Positions 1 through 11,068 of a stretch of 64,000 nucleotides of DNA are shown here, piece by piece. The position numbers were made by a program, and so were the translations under genes. Every line of letters begins with the position of its first letter. Within the stretch, counting starts at the first letter, position 1. The DNA comes from Phyllosticta citriasiana (taxonomy: Eukaryota > Ascomycota > Dothideomycetes > Botryosphaeriales > Phyllostictaceae). The stretch covers positions 248,001-312,000 of the forward strand of contig JBBPHT010000008.1 of assembly GCA_038021145.1 (NCBI GenBank), read 5' to 3'. The notes under the pieces were generated by a model. That model was not told the DNA's origin. It saw only the letters and a program-made list of their open reading frames with translations, and searched no databases.

Positions 1-136
1 TGTCGCGATCGCGCTAAGAAATTGTCGAACAGTGCCACCTAACTGACCTCAACGACAGCGTCTTGCATCTCCGTCCTCCAATTCTCCGCTCCTTCACCGG
101 CAAGCTCAAGGCATTGCGGCCATCGCCATTGCAACC

Positions 137-1654
137 ATGTCGGCCTTTGCTCGTACCTTTATGCGCTCTTCCCGCGCCGCCCTGCGCGTGCGCTCTGGCG
201 TCAACCCGCTCCAGTCGACTCTGGGCCTGAACGGATCGTCGCAGTTCGTCAGGAACTACGCCGCCGCCTTTGAGCGTAACAAGCCGCACGTTAACATTGG
301 TGCGTAATTGACTCGAATCTGAGCCATGCCTAGATGCTGATTTCGTCTCAGGTACCATTGGTCACGTCGATCACGGCAAGGTACTCGACCTCCAAAGCTA
401 TTCATGAGCTAGCTCTGACAACACCAGACTACCCTGACTGCCGCCATCACCAAGCGCCAGGCTGAAAAGGGATACGCAAACTTCCTCGAGTACGGTGCCA
501 TTGACAAGGCCCCCGAGGAGCGCAAGCGTGGTATCACCATTGCAACCGCCCACATCGAGTACCAAACCGACAACCGCCATTATGCCCACGTCGACTGTCC
601 CGGTCACGCCGATTACATCAAGAACATGATTACTGGTGCTGCCAACATGGATGGTGCCATCATCGTCGTCGCTGCTTCGGATGGTCAAATGTAGGTGGCA
701 AAAGAGCTCATTGTGGACATATTTTGACAAGCGCAGGCCTCAGACTCGCGAGCACTTGCTGCTCGCCCGCCAGGTCGGTGTCCAGAAGATTGTCGTTTAC
801 GTGAACAAGGTCGACGCTGTCGAGGACAAGGAAATGTTGGAGCTCGTCGAGATGGAAATGAGGGAGCTGCTCAGCACCTACGGCTTCGACGGTGACGAAA
901 CCCCCATCATCATGGGCTCGGCTCTTTGCGCTTTGGAGGGCAAGGAACCCGAGATTGGCGTCCAGTCGATTGACAAGCTGCTCGAGTCCGTCGACACTTG
1001 GATCCCCACCCCCGAGCGCGCCCTCGACAAGCCCTTCCTCATGGCCGTCGAGGACGTCTTCTCCATTGCTGGCCGTGGTACCGTCGTCTCTGGTCGTGTC
1101 TCGCGTGGTGTCTTGAAGAGAGACCAGGAAATCGAGCTCGTTGGAAAGAACAAGACTCCCATCAAGACCAAGGTCACCGACATTGAGACCTTCAGGAAGG
1201 CTTGCGAGCAGTCCCAAGCCGGTGACAACTCTGGTCTTCTTCTCCGTGGTGTCAAGCGTGACGACGTCAGGCGCGGTATGGTCGTTGCCGCCCCCGGCAC
1301 TGTTAAGGCCCACACCAAGTTCCTCGCATCTCTCTATGTCCTCACCAAGGAGGAGGGTGGCCGTCACACTGGCTTCCACAGTAACTACCGTCCCCAAGTT
1401 TTCATTCGCACAGCTGGTAGGTTTCAGTCCTCTCAAAAGCACTCGCAACTCACTAACGTCATGTAGACGAATCTGCGTGCCTGACCTGGCCTGAAGACTT
1501 TGCCGAGCAGGACAAGATGATTATGCCTGGCGACAACGTCGAGATGGTCTGCGAGGTCCACCACCCTGCCTGTGTCGAAATAGGGCAGCGTTTCAACGTC
1601 CGTGAAGGTGGCCGCACTGTCGCAACTGGCCTTATTACTCGCATCATGGAATAA
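137..1654 (+). CDS. tuf1: Mitochondrial translation elongation factor Tu
   Basis: Five exons: 137..299, 352..380, 428..690, 737..1416 and 1467..1654, joining in frame to 440 aa. EF-Tu brings aminoacyl-tRNA as a GTP complex to the mitochondrial ribosome. Residues 1-45 are rich in Arg, Ser and Ala with almost no acidic residues, as expected for a matrix-targeting peptide, so the first ATG is preferred. The G1 loop GHVDHGK is followed by TTLT, with intron 2 falling exactly between them. The DCPGHADY box and NKVD box (VYVNKVDAVED) follow, then beta-barrel domains 2 (SIAGRGTVVSGR) and 3 up to GLITRIME. Length and motif order match the family. The shortest exon is only 29 nt. The next gene on the same strand starts 543 bp downstream and is unrelated. 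Confidence 0.96.
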
Positions 1655-2197
1655 GCGAGAGTTGGAGCCATAATGCATATACCACAATATCCGCCGCAAT
1701 GACTACACCAGGAGGTCCGCGCTGCGCCCTTGGTTGGCTGCGCCACGATGCTCCACCGTCCGGCCTGTTCAAATATCGACCCCCTGAAAGTTTCCTCTCC
1801 CCTCTTCATCTTTGACCGGATGTCATCCGTACTTTGTAAGGCGTCGTAAAATCGTGGACACATGGCATTGAGGGCGTTTGATTGGAGGCGGTTTGTACCA
1901 CACGTAGAAAGGAAATCCAGCTCATGATTCTTCGGAGACTTTCAAAAGTGTTGTCAAAGCTTCTCCACTGTAGTCGAAGCTTTGCTAAGACGATTAGCAT
2001 GGCTTAGAATCATGCAATTCTGCACCCCACTCGAGTTTCGACCAAAATGATCCATGTCCGGACTGATCGGATCGAATTCCACGTGATCCGTTTCGAAAGC
2101 CTGGTAGCCAGGCAACGACCATAGTACCGTACCAGCTGCCAAAGAATCTACAATAATCATCCCCAAGGAATGACCTGACTTCGCTCAATCTGATCCC
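1655..2197. other. Intergenic: EF-Tu 3' side and regulator promoter
   Basis: No supported gene. ORFs here are short and random-looking. The stretch should hold the terminator of the EF-Tu gene and the promoter of the Zn2Cys6 gene; no clear TATA box or repeat is seen. Confidence 0.5.
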
Positions 2198-3884
2198 ATG
2201 CCTTGTGGATCACGTGACGGTCGCCGCCGCGGTGGCCATCGCTGCCTGCGCTGCCAAAAAGACCATGTCAAGGTGAGTACCTATCAACACCGCATACTGT
2301 TTGCTAAGACTCGAGCAGTGCGATGGACAACGGCCCTGCGCATCGTGCAAGACGCGTGGTGTTGACTGCATATCCCGACACACGGCCCAAAATGCCATTA
2401 CAATCATTCAATGCGAGCCTAGGAGGACAATCAGCGTGATCGTTCAAACAATCCAAAAGCCAATTGTGCAGGCATCGTGGCGCTACAACACCGTCTTTTT
2501 CCAAGCCATTGGACTGGCTCCTTCTCCCATGATATCCATCTTTTCTTTCAATTCCATCGGCCGCCTGGCGCAGCAAAACGAGCTCGTCAACAAGACCGTG
2601 TCTGTCGTTGGCGGCGTGTATGCCAGCCGGACTGGAAAGCTGTTCCTCACCCTTGACGAACTCCGTCTGTTGCGCAAGTCGTGGGAAGAGATGTGGCAAC
2701 AGATGGCAAGCGAGATGCGCGGTGCCCGCCCTGCCAACTACAACACGGTGCTGCTATGCGCTCTCTTGCTCGAGTTTCCTGAGGTAAGTGTTGCTGAAAC
2801 CGTTTTGCGCTGTCACTCACCAGTCCTAGCTCTTTGTGGACAAGAGTGGCGAGTCTTGGATGCGCATGGTGCAAAATATATCACAGTACATCCGACTCAG
2901 TGGAAGGAGTCCGCGTGGCCAGAGCGCTTTTGAAGCGTCGCTGTACAAGTATCACCGCTCCAGCGACACAATAGGCGCGATCGTGTCGTATGAAGATGTC
3001 GTTTTTCCGACCACATCTTGTTGCAAAATCTTGCGTCCCGAGCCGCCAAACGGCATCGAGTTGGAACCTGAGGACCTCGAATTTGCGTCGGACAAGGACC
3101 TAGATCGGCTTCTCGACATTCTAGAGCAATGGGCCAGGCTGCAATACCGGTAAGATTGCGAACTTGACAATCATGCGCGTTACTTACTCGACAAAGGGCA
3201 CTGGAGTGGACATGGAAGAGTGACCGCATCAACTTCGAAGACGCCATCTCCAAAAACTCTCCCGCCCCCGACGACCAAGTCCTCGACGGGACGACGCTCT
3301 CGACGCACATCGCCGCGGGGATCGAAATCATCTGCACGGCCTGCCACCTGCAGTGCGACATCATCTCCATCATCCTGTCGGCGACAAGCTGCGTCCAGCT
3401 CGAGTCGGCCATCACCATGATTCTGCCCTACTACCACTGGGCGCTGATGGGCGTGTGTCGCCTCTTCATCCACCCGGCGTGGTCGCACCTGCAGTGCGAG
3501 CTGCCCGTCCTACAAGACGACATGATCCAGGGACAAGCCCTGGCCGCGCTGTCGCACGCCGAGGGCATCATCAGCCGCATCGACCTCGGCTCCGTGCTTT
3601 ACATGCCGCTGGCGTACCTGATCGGCCTGGAGATGACCGACGCCGGCGAGCAGCAGCGCGTCATCAAATTCCTCGAGACCATCCGCGCAAAGGGGTTCGA
3701 CGTGGCTTCAGTCTTCATCACCGAGCTCAAGGAGTCCTGGGTCCAGATGAGCAAGATGGAAAATCGTCAGACGGGCCTCACTGCCCTCTTACGCACCCAG
3801 AGTCAGTTGGTCATTGGCTCAAAGGTCGATGGCTGCAATATCACCATGAGGCAGGGGGATAGGGGTAGTGGAATGATTGTATAG
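2198..3884 (+). CDS. Zn(II)2Cys6 fungal transcription factor
   Basis: Exons 2198..2272, 2319..2783, 2830..3149 and 3197..3884 give 515 aa. The start is a short upstream exon beginning MPCGSRDGRRRGG; without it the first two cysteines are lost. The binuclear zinc cluster lies at residues 16-42 with spacing C-x2-C-x6-C-x5-C-x2-C-x6-C (CLRCQKDHVK, then CDGQRPCASCKTRGVDC), the classic DNA-binding motif of fungal Gal4-type regulators. Intron 1 splits it between cysteines 2 and 3. The remaining ~470 residues are helical and hydrophobic (for example WALMGVCRLFIHPAW), as in the poorly conserved regulatory part of this class. Targets cannot be read from sequence. It converges on an S41-type peptidase gene 140 bp away, so co-regulation is possible but not shown. 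Confidence 0.88.
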
Positions 3885-4024
3885 ACAAAATCGGGCTTTA
3901 CTGTTTGGCGCGTGGTGCACTGGAGTTCATTGGCGTCGTAGAGGAAGAACGATTCGATTTCAGAATCTAGGACGGGTTTCTGGCTCTTCCGAGGATACAA
4001 AGCTCTACTCTTCTCCTTCTCCCA

Positions 4025-6477
4025 TCACGGCACCATGTATCCCTTCTTCTTGAGGTTCTGCCCTCTCAGATCCGTGTACACGTCCAGCGGATAATCCTCC
4101 CGCCTCGCTCTCTGCCGAATCGGAACTGACTCAATGACAGCAGGCCGACTGTACCTACTGGCCACATTCGAATGCACCCGCACAGTCGAGTTGGCCTTGA
4201 CTCTGCCAGCCACACACCAGTCGGTGCTTCCCCATGCCGAATCCGCGACCGCCTTCCAAGCCGCCGTAATGTCGACCGTCATATCAGGGGTCCAGTAGAT
4301 GCGGCAGTCGGCGGGCTCGTACACAAACTGCAGCGGCGTCTGCTCCTCAAAGTCGCCAATCTTGATGCCGTCGCGGAAATTGATGTTGTATGCGGTGTCG
4401 TTCGCGGCGCGCAAGAAGGGAATTTGGTCGTTGAAGTCGGCGAGGGACGTGGTGTTGTAAAAGGCCTTCTGGGTCGCGTTTGCGTTTGCGTACGCCAGAG
4501 ACACTATCTCCTGTATGTAATCCCAGCCAAAGTCGCTAAAAATTGTCAGCAGATGTGCAAGCTATTGTTGGTGGAGTCGCTTCGTACTTAGTCCCTTTGA
4601 CGCCGCCGATGGCTTGGATGATGCCAGATGTTGACCGCCCGCCCATCGCGACGTATTTGACCCCTGCGAGATCGGTCATGAGCCTGGAAAATATGGTGCA
4701 AGTGGAAGCGCAGTAGCCGTCAGTGAGAACAACGATGTTTTCAGTGGCAAAAGGCTGTGTGAAATTCGTCCTGTACCCGCTGTATCCCTGAATCTGGATC
4801 CCACCGCTGTTGATGGGTGTGAGCACGTCGCTCAGGTTCCAGCGGAAGAGACTGGAGAACTGGTCCCCGTTGAATTCGTGTGGTCCAAACTTTTCAGCCC
4901 ACGAATTGAACGGCTTGCCCTCAGGAGTTTCGTCCGTGCGATAGTTGAAGTTGCTGGACACAATGTCCTCCTCGAGCTCCTCCAAGGTCTCATTTTTACC
5001 CCAGTCGAGCGTGCGAGGGACCGTCCCCGAGATCTCGGAAAAGGACTGGCCCAGCAGGTCAATCGACTCGAGCGCCCGCGTGCGGTCTGCCGCCGCGAAG
5101 GCGTCAATTGACGGAAAGAGTTGTTTGAATAGGTCATAGCCTTGCAAGATTGTTCCGCCTCCGTTGGCACTGAGATCGATTACGAGCTTTGTCTTTCCTG
5201 CTGCGACTGCCTCGGCCAAGAATCTTTGACTGGTTTCCTGGAAACTTATCCCGGCGTTGGATGAGCCGACGAAAGAGGGAACACTTAGGACTGCAATGTC
5301 GGCGTAGTCTTCGCCGTCCAAATAATACCCGCCGATGAGATTGTTCTCCTGGCGCACAACTGGTGTTGGATATCCAGGAGCTGGCGTGCTCTTAGTATTG
5401 GTCGAAGCCGAAGTCGAAGTCGGAGTCGCTGTTGTTGTGGTTGTGGCGGTGTTGAGTGCCCCGTTTTGAAAGTAATGGTCCGCTGGGACTGCGAACTTCT
5501 TTGTGTACAAAGCTTCGCCGCTATCAACGCCGTCGAAGTCTGTCAGCACCTTGGCAAAATTGTTGAGGACAGCACTGGTTCCGTTCTCGAACTGAATGGT
5601 CGTGGTCGCTCCTGGATAAATCCACCTTCCGCGGCCACCGCCAGTAAAGGTTCCCATGCCCGCACTGGAATTTCCGAGGGCAACGATAGCAAGCTCGTAA
5701 AACACATTGTTGTACAATGCGTCTCGGTCCTGAAGGGATCCATACTGGCTCCAATTTTCAAGCCAAGTTGTGGCGGGCTCGCCATCAATTTTGACGATTG
5801 GCGACGGAGTGAAAGAAGAGTCTCCAAGGGAGGCTTCCAGAATGTCTGGGTAGGCATAGGGCTGAGGAAGACTCTTTCCATCCACAGAGACAGACACCAA
5901 AGGGAGTGTACGTCCAAAATTGAAGATGCCTCCGACGGAGTCCGGAACGTATACGAAATGTCCATCATGGGTAGACTGGAGCAGTCGATATATGCTGAGC
6001 CCAAACTGATTGAAGCGTCAGTGTTGTTCGAAAAGCGTCGGCACGGGATATTCGAAGGTTGTTCCGGCACTTTCTTACCTCATATTCGTTCGCAAAGCTT
6101 CCATTCTTTACTTTCGACTCTATGATGTCCAGCTCTCCAAACACATCGACAGGGTCCTGAATTTTCTCGACATACTCTGCGGGAGGGGTTTTGAGGTAAG
6201 AAATCGTGCTTTGCCATTCCCAGTATGGCTTCACAGTCTCAATGAGGTCCAACGCAGCGCTGACGTTCAAAGGTACGCTGTTGATGCATTTGTAAGCCAA
6301 CTCTGCGGGTACAGTCGCCGTTGCACTGGGAGAATCTGATGTCTGAGAAGCTGCCAAGGAAGACACAGATGCACAAGGTGAGCCGGTGTCATTCTGTGTC
6401 TTCCAAACCGAATCAGAGTACCCCAGAGCCGATTTGGCCAAGCCGGCGACCACGAAGAAAAGTTGAAGAGACGGCAT
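4025..6477 (-). CDS. Secreted S41-family peptidase (UstP/CPAF-like)
   Basis: Exons, in genomic order: 4025..4535, 4588..6005, 6079..6477; 775 aa. It starts with a signal peptide (MPSLQLFFVVAGLAKSALG), so it should enter the secretory pathway. Known members of this fungal group are annotated as peptidase S41 family protein ustP, after a ustiloxin-cluster gene, and are related to tail-specific proteases. The S41 core is seen as LVIDLSANGGG, and then VVLTDGYCAST with a probable nucleophilic Ser near residue 560. A Thr/Ser/Pro linker precedes the core, probably O-glycosylated. Many N-x-S/T sites agree with export. Both introns join in frame at conserved text (ANEYE/FGLSIYRLLQ and VKGT/NDFGWD). 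No precursor peptide or tailoring enzyme lies nearby, so a RiPP role is not supported here; a general secreted protease is equally likely. Confidence 0.88.
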
Positions 6478-7216
6478 CGTGCAACCACGAGCATGGCGAT
6501 GCTATGTCCGTCGACTCCCACATTATATCGCGCACAGAGTGGGTGCCGTGCGTGTGGCGCGTCATCACGTCGTGATAAGCAAACAGACTGGAGTATTTCC
6601 CGACGAGGAAGTTGCGGCAGTCAGGCGTTCAGCAACCCAGGCAAATGAATTGCACAAGAGGTGAAGTGGATCTCACACGACAAATGCCGGGCGGGACGCG
6701 GCGTTAGCAGAGGCGGCGGTTGGTCGTACCTGCCTAATCGGGTAAAGCGAGATGGAGATGCAGGTGTTTGCAGGCCTCTCTCTCGGGTCACGCACATCAT
6801 CTCCGTCCCAACCTGTTAATTCTGGTCTCATGGAGAAATGGGCAGGTTGTTCTAAATCTATTTGCCGGCAGATTGTGCCATGCAACCCATTTTTTGCGTG
6901 CTTCCTTGTACGCTCACCGCCAGCGCTTCCAGTCCAAAACTTGTGGTCGTTCAATATCACTGCAAAGAGAGGGAGAATAAAAAGTCGACTACGGAATTCG
7001 GCAAATATTAATTCGTGACGGCTTCGCAGTCACATAGTTTTGGTCATCGAAATCGTCTCACGGCACATTCAGATCGAGTCCTTCGAAGACATTCCATGGA
7101 TCTCTCGTACACAAGACGTTTCCCCACGTGTTATCCAAACGCCTACCCTGAACGCTCCACGAACAGCGCAAAACATCCACCATGACCGTCATCCGCAACA
7201 AATCCACCTCCAAATG
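6478..7216. other. Intergenic: promoter region of the S41 peptidase gene
   Basis: No gene supported. Just upstream of the peptidase start, reading on the minus strand, lies an AT-rich TATA-like element at about 6518-6527 (GATATAATG). The rest of the stretch shows no repeat and no coding signal. Confidence 0.4.
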
Positions 7217-7847
7217 TTACCTGACAACATCAGACAACCCAGGCTCGGCCATGTTGTGGATGAGATTCTTGTTCGCGCTGTCTGCTGGCAACACCGAGGT
7301 TCTCGGAGAAGGACCTGAGCTCATGGAAGCAAATGACAGCCGGAAACTGGCCCTGTTTGCCCACGACCGCCTCGATATTCGTGGGGGCTGGATGTCTTCA
7401 GTCGGTGGCAAGGCAGGCTGAGCAGGGCCGCTCATCACCTCTGAAACATTGGGCAGCGCAAGATGCTTCTTTTCTTCATACGCGTCGGGCGTGGGCGGGA
7501 TCACAGACACTTGATACAGTCAGTATGGTCGGGACCAAAGAGCCTCCCGAATCATTCATACCTTTTGGCGCGAAAGAAAAGTTTTCGGAAAGGCCGGCCG
7601 GCAGGATCGAGATTTCGGATGGATTCGGTCGACCTGAGATTGAGGCTGCTCGGCCTTTGGATTTCCTCATTGCTCTGCGGCGGAGGTATATCCAAATGAA
7701 TATGCTGATGAAGACGGTACCGCTGATGCTGCTCACGACGACAGCGCCGATGATCTTCTGAGTATGGCGCTCGCTCTGAACTGCTGGACCTGCTGGGTGC
7801 ACAGAAGGGTGGACTGGATTTTCAGGGAAGCCTGTCGTAGTTGACAT
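7217..7847 (-). CDS. Small single-pass membrane protein
   Basis: Two exons (7217..7509, 7562..7847) joined across a 52-nt intron with donor gtatga, branch-like actgact and acceptor tcaag; 192 aa. The 5' part is Pro/Ser/His-rich with no signal peptide. A hydrophobic helix follows at about residues 33-53 (IIGAVVVSSISGTVFISIFIW) and a basic stop-transfer (YLRRRAMRKSKGR). The C-terminal ~130 residues are Ser/Pro-rich and probably cytosolic and disordered. This plan (short ectodomain, one helix, basic flank, disordered tail) resembles small fungal sensor-like or mid2-like membrane proteins, but I recognise no conserved domain. It shares its strand with the peptidase gene 739 bp away. Confidence 0.68.
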
Positions 7848-9045
7848 GTTGGAGTTGATAGTCTTGGGTAGGGAGAGTGATTCTCTGGACAGTGTGAGTA
7901 CAACTAGCCGCGATTGAGTCTCTTATCCCTCGGCTTTTGTCATTCGGCAATGACCTATTGACTCTCAGCCGTGATGGTGGCAGTCAACACCTGTGTTTGG
8001 AACCAAGGGCATGCCACGGCGTTCTCTTACGAAAAACGGAAAGGACCTGCACCTCCCAAACTATTTTCGCCTCTAGCCAGGTGCGCAATGGACAGCGTCT
8101 AGATTCCCTCATGGCAATTCGATGTTTTGACACATAATCGTTCGCTTTGGAGGCATGTTAAGTCGCTAATTTGCCTGCTGTCACAAGTAAACACAAAGCC
8201 TTTGTCCTAGCTTCGACCCGGTTGCACCCCTGAAACTGCCGGTCTGGCTCAGGGTTCGACGTTGCACCAGAGCGAGTCCTCTCTTTTCGTATTTGTTCCC
8301 TAGAAATTCCAAAGCGTCAAAGAAAATCCTGCTTGGTGTCGTTCACAAAGCTTCCGGTCAGAGGACGAAAGGGATGCCAAACCCGGCATCAGACGGACAC
8401 CTCGGCGACATGATTGCTTTGACGAGGAAGGGAACAAGAGAAAAGTCGTAATTCCGTTACTCGAGAGGCGTTCTACAATACAAGGAGACCACAACCAGAC
8501 CGTCCCGTACACTGCACCACATCACCGCACCAGCAACCCATCTTCTCGCTCGAACAACAACTTCCACGTCTCTTGATTACTCCCCAAGTATGTCTCGCAC
8601 GTACTGCTTTCATCAACGCAATAACAATGCGCTCATTCTATTTCGCTTTCGGCGATGTCAGTGCCACAAAGCTCGAAGTGCGGGAATTGCTACAACATCT
8701 CTCGATTGCGATCCCTGAAGGCAGAGAGGTCGACGAGGCACTGCTGTCCCATGATCTCGAGAATGCTAGTACCGGAAATGGTGTCGTCAGTCTGCAGTGC
8801 TGAGGCTGTACGAATCCTCTGATTCAGTACAATCCCCTTTGCTCCTTTGCCATTTTGCCCTGACGTCTCGAGAGGATTTTCCACAAGGAAATAAATTCAA
8901 AGCCTTCACTGGTTCTTTATCTCAGGAAGCACTTGATCCCTTTTCCACCCCCTTCCTCACTCCGACTTCGCATCGCCGACGTTACTGTGGATGTCTCCCA
9001 CGTACCAGCCGTATTCAGCCCTAAATCCACACCATCACTCCTCTC
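7848..9045. other. Intergenic, possible micro-ORF at 8627-8803
   Basis: No firm gene. A plus-strand ATG at 8627 opens a 58-codon frame (MRSFYFAFGDVS... to LQC) with reasonable codon choice but no homologue I recognise and no splice support. It could be a small protein, an exon of a transcript not resolved here, or chance. Confidence 0.25.
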
Positions 9046-9527
9046 TTACACTTCACAGTCGCCGTAGTCTTTGCACGCATCTTCGTCTTCAACGTCACCC
9101 TGGAGATCGTCGAACGTCTCTTTGCCCTCTAAAATGGCGTGGGTGAAGGCCTCGTGCTTGGAGGGGATCAGATCTAAGTTCACAACGCCCGAAGACAGGG
9201 GGGTTTTCAAGGCGGCGATGGCCTGGGATCTCGCGGAGTCCTTTTCCTGGTCAATTTTGGCGCAAAGTATGAGAAGTCAGCGGAGACACGGCTTAACTGG
9301 TCATCATTGGGCTTGCTCTTGCGTTCGCTCGCCACAGTGCCGGGGGAAGGAGGAGCGCTCTGTCGCCTCATGGTTGTCTGAGCTCGTGGCAGACAAGAGC
9401 GGAACGTAAATACCTTGAAATTGCACTCGATGGTCGTGTACTTGCCCTTCGAAGGGCGGTTGGTTTCGACCGTAGCCGTGTTGATGCTGTCCTGTAGCCA
9501 CGATATCAATCCGAGCTCATGACGCAT
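9046..9527 (-). CDS. Hypothetical small acidic protein (repeat-peptide copy B)
   Basis: Tentative two-exon model: 9046..9246 and 9414..9527, with a 167-nt intron (donor gtattt, acceptor gaccag), 104 aa. Upstream splicing from a cag at about 9498 is also possible, so the start is unsure. The C-terminal half contains HEAFTHAILEGKETFDDL followed by an acidic tail with two Cys. The same peptide recurs in the exon at 9611..9741 (NEALTRTVLEGEDMFNDL), so these are probably related coding segments. I recognise no family. Support comes only from the in-frame splice and this internal similarity. Confidence 0.38.
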
Positions 9528-9610
9528 GGGCAGTGGAGGGCATAGGCAGCGAGCAGAGGAGAGAAAACATGCTGGCATCGATTTACTTTTGCTGGTGCTG
9601 ACTCGCCTTG

Positions 9611-9741
9611 TCATTCATGGGAGCTGGTTGAGTGTCTGCCCGCGTCGTGTTGATGACCATCGTGCTCGGTGACTTCCCCAAGATCGTTGAACATGTCCTC
9701 GCCCTCCAGGACCGTGCGAGTCAACGCCTCGTTGCGAGGAG
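9611..9741 (-). CDS. Terminal exon of a hypothetical small gene (repeat-peptide copy A)
   Basis: Reading on the minus strand, an acceptor (taatacccag) at 9742 precedes a 131-nt open exon encoding PRNEALTRTVLEGEDMFNDL and then a His/Asp/Glu-rich tail, ending at TGA 9611. A plausible upstream exon ends near 9870 (donor gtaggt), where the frame reads AEMWC before the junction. The full gene model is not resolved. The exon matches copy B downstream at about half of the positions over ~20 residues, which is the main reason to think it is coding. Function unknown. Confidence 0.33.
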
Positions 9742-10093
9742 CTGGGTATTAGAAAGCTTCAGAAAAAGGTGAAAGGCAGGAACAGACTCGATAGAAGGAA
9801 GCCCAGTGATTGATATGAAATGTCAAGGAATCGCATTGAAACAGAACAATCGAACCAAAGACTCGCAAATCTACCTACAGCACCACATCTCCGCCCTTTT
9901 CTTCAAGACCAAGAACAAAACAGAGAAAGGAGGCGCAAATAGCTTCCAATAGCCTAATTGGCATCCGCCCCCTGACCGTGCAAAAGCCTTTGATGACACA
10001 GTCCAAGAACGACCTAGTAAAACACCGCCCCTGTTCTTCAAATAATGACTCTTCAAACTTTGCTGACGGGAGAGCTGCATCATCCCCAAAGCT

Positions 10094-10741
10094 TCAGTCC
10101 TGCCTCTTCGTCAGCACGTCGCCGCCGTCCTCGCTGTCCCCCTGCGCAGCAGCACACCACAAATAGTCAAAGCACTGCGTGTTCTCTTGATCGCGCATCC
10201 TGAAGGCGGCGAGGTCGTCAACGAAAGTCTGCGCGGACGCGATTTGCCGCGTGAGCCAGGTGGTAAAATCTCCTTTGGCGATATCGCTGCGACTTTAACG
10301 ATAATAAGAGGCGGGATGATGAGAAGAAGGGCGGGCGGGCGGCCCAGGACCTTGATGGGAAAGCAGAGAAACTGCAGTTAGATTAATCAGAGCTTGCTTG
10401 TTTGCTTGCATGTCAAGCAAGAGGTAAGGGTTGTTTGGCGGACTTACCCCACCATACCAGCTTGCAGACAATTGGCCAACAGACCAACATTCAACAGCAT
10501 TACAGCGCTTTGCTGCTCGTCAGTGGACCGGTCAAAAGAAAATCAAGATAAACGTCATCAGGACCGACAGCACATGGACAGATACTTTGTGTTAAGTAAC
10601 GAAACAAAAATTCTCCCCCAAGACGCGACTACACTGCTTGCCTGTCTGCCTACCTAGTACTAGCAGTTATTCCACTTCATCACCACGCACACCATTACGA
10701 CCAAACCGCTTGATTGAAGGCGACCGGTCATCCTGCTCCAT
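10094..10741 (-). CDS. Hypothetical small protein (possible third repeat-peptide copy)
   Basis: Tentative model with exons 10094..10292, 10448..10512 and 10691..10741 joining in frame to 104 aa. Donors are gtgcgt and gtaagt; the acceptor of the last exon is gttaaag. The first exon encodes MEQDDRSPSIKRFGRNG; an alternative start is the ATG in the second exon (MLLNVGLLANCLQAGMVG). The last exon encodes DFTTWLTRQIASAQTFVDDL, then a Cys/acidic tail. The LTR...F.DDL segment loosely resembles the repeated peptide of the two neighbouring minus-strand segments. No recognised domain, and no signal peptide in the long model. Confidence 0.38.
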
Positions 10742-11068
10742 CGAAAAATAAAATACGAGAGGGAAAGAATTGAAAGGAGGAAAAAGAAACAACAGCCTTG
10801 TGTACCTTTTTCGCGCTCGTGGTATCAAGAAGAAAAAGCGAGACAACGAACAACAACAAAGTAAGAGTAGCAATGAAACGAATTAGAGTCTCATGGAAAT
10901 AGTACAAAGGAAAAAGGAGAGAGACGGGGGTTGGAGAGGAGTTGTGGAAAATGAACTACCAAAGAAAGTCTTGGAAAGGAGCCAGGAAGGGGGTATTTTC
11001 CACGCATTATTCCTTCTTTCGCCGCTTCAACGGCTCTCCATACTTCGCCCAGAATCCCTCTTCTTCGC

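Noticed and set aside
708..1448. 246-codon minus-strand frame
   Set aside because: Antisense shadow of the EF-Tu gene; its text is the mirror of a strongly conserved coding strand and has no domain.
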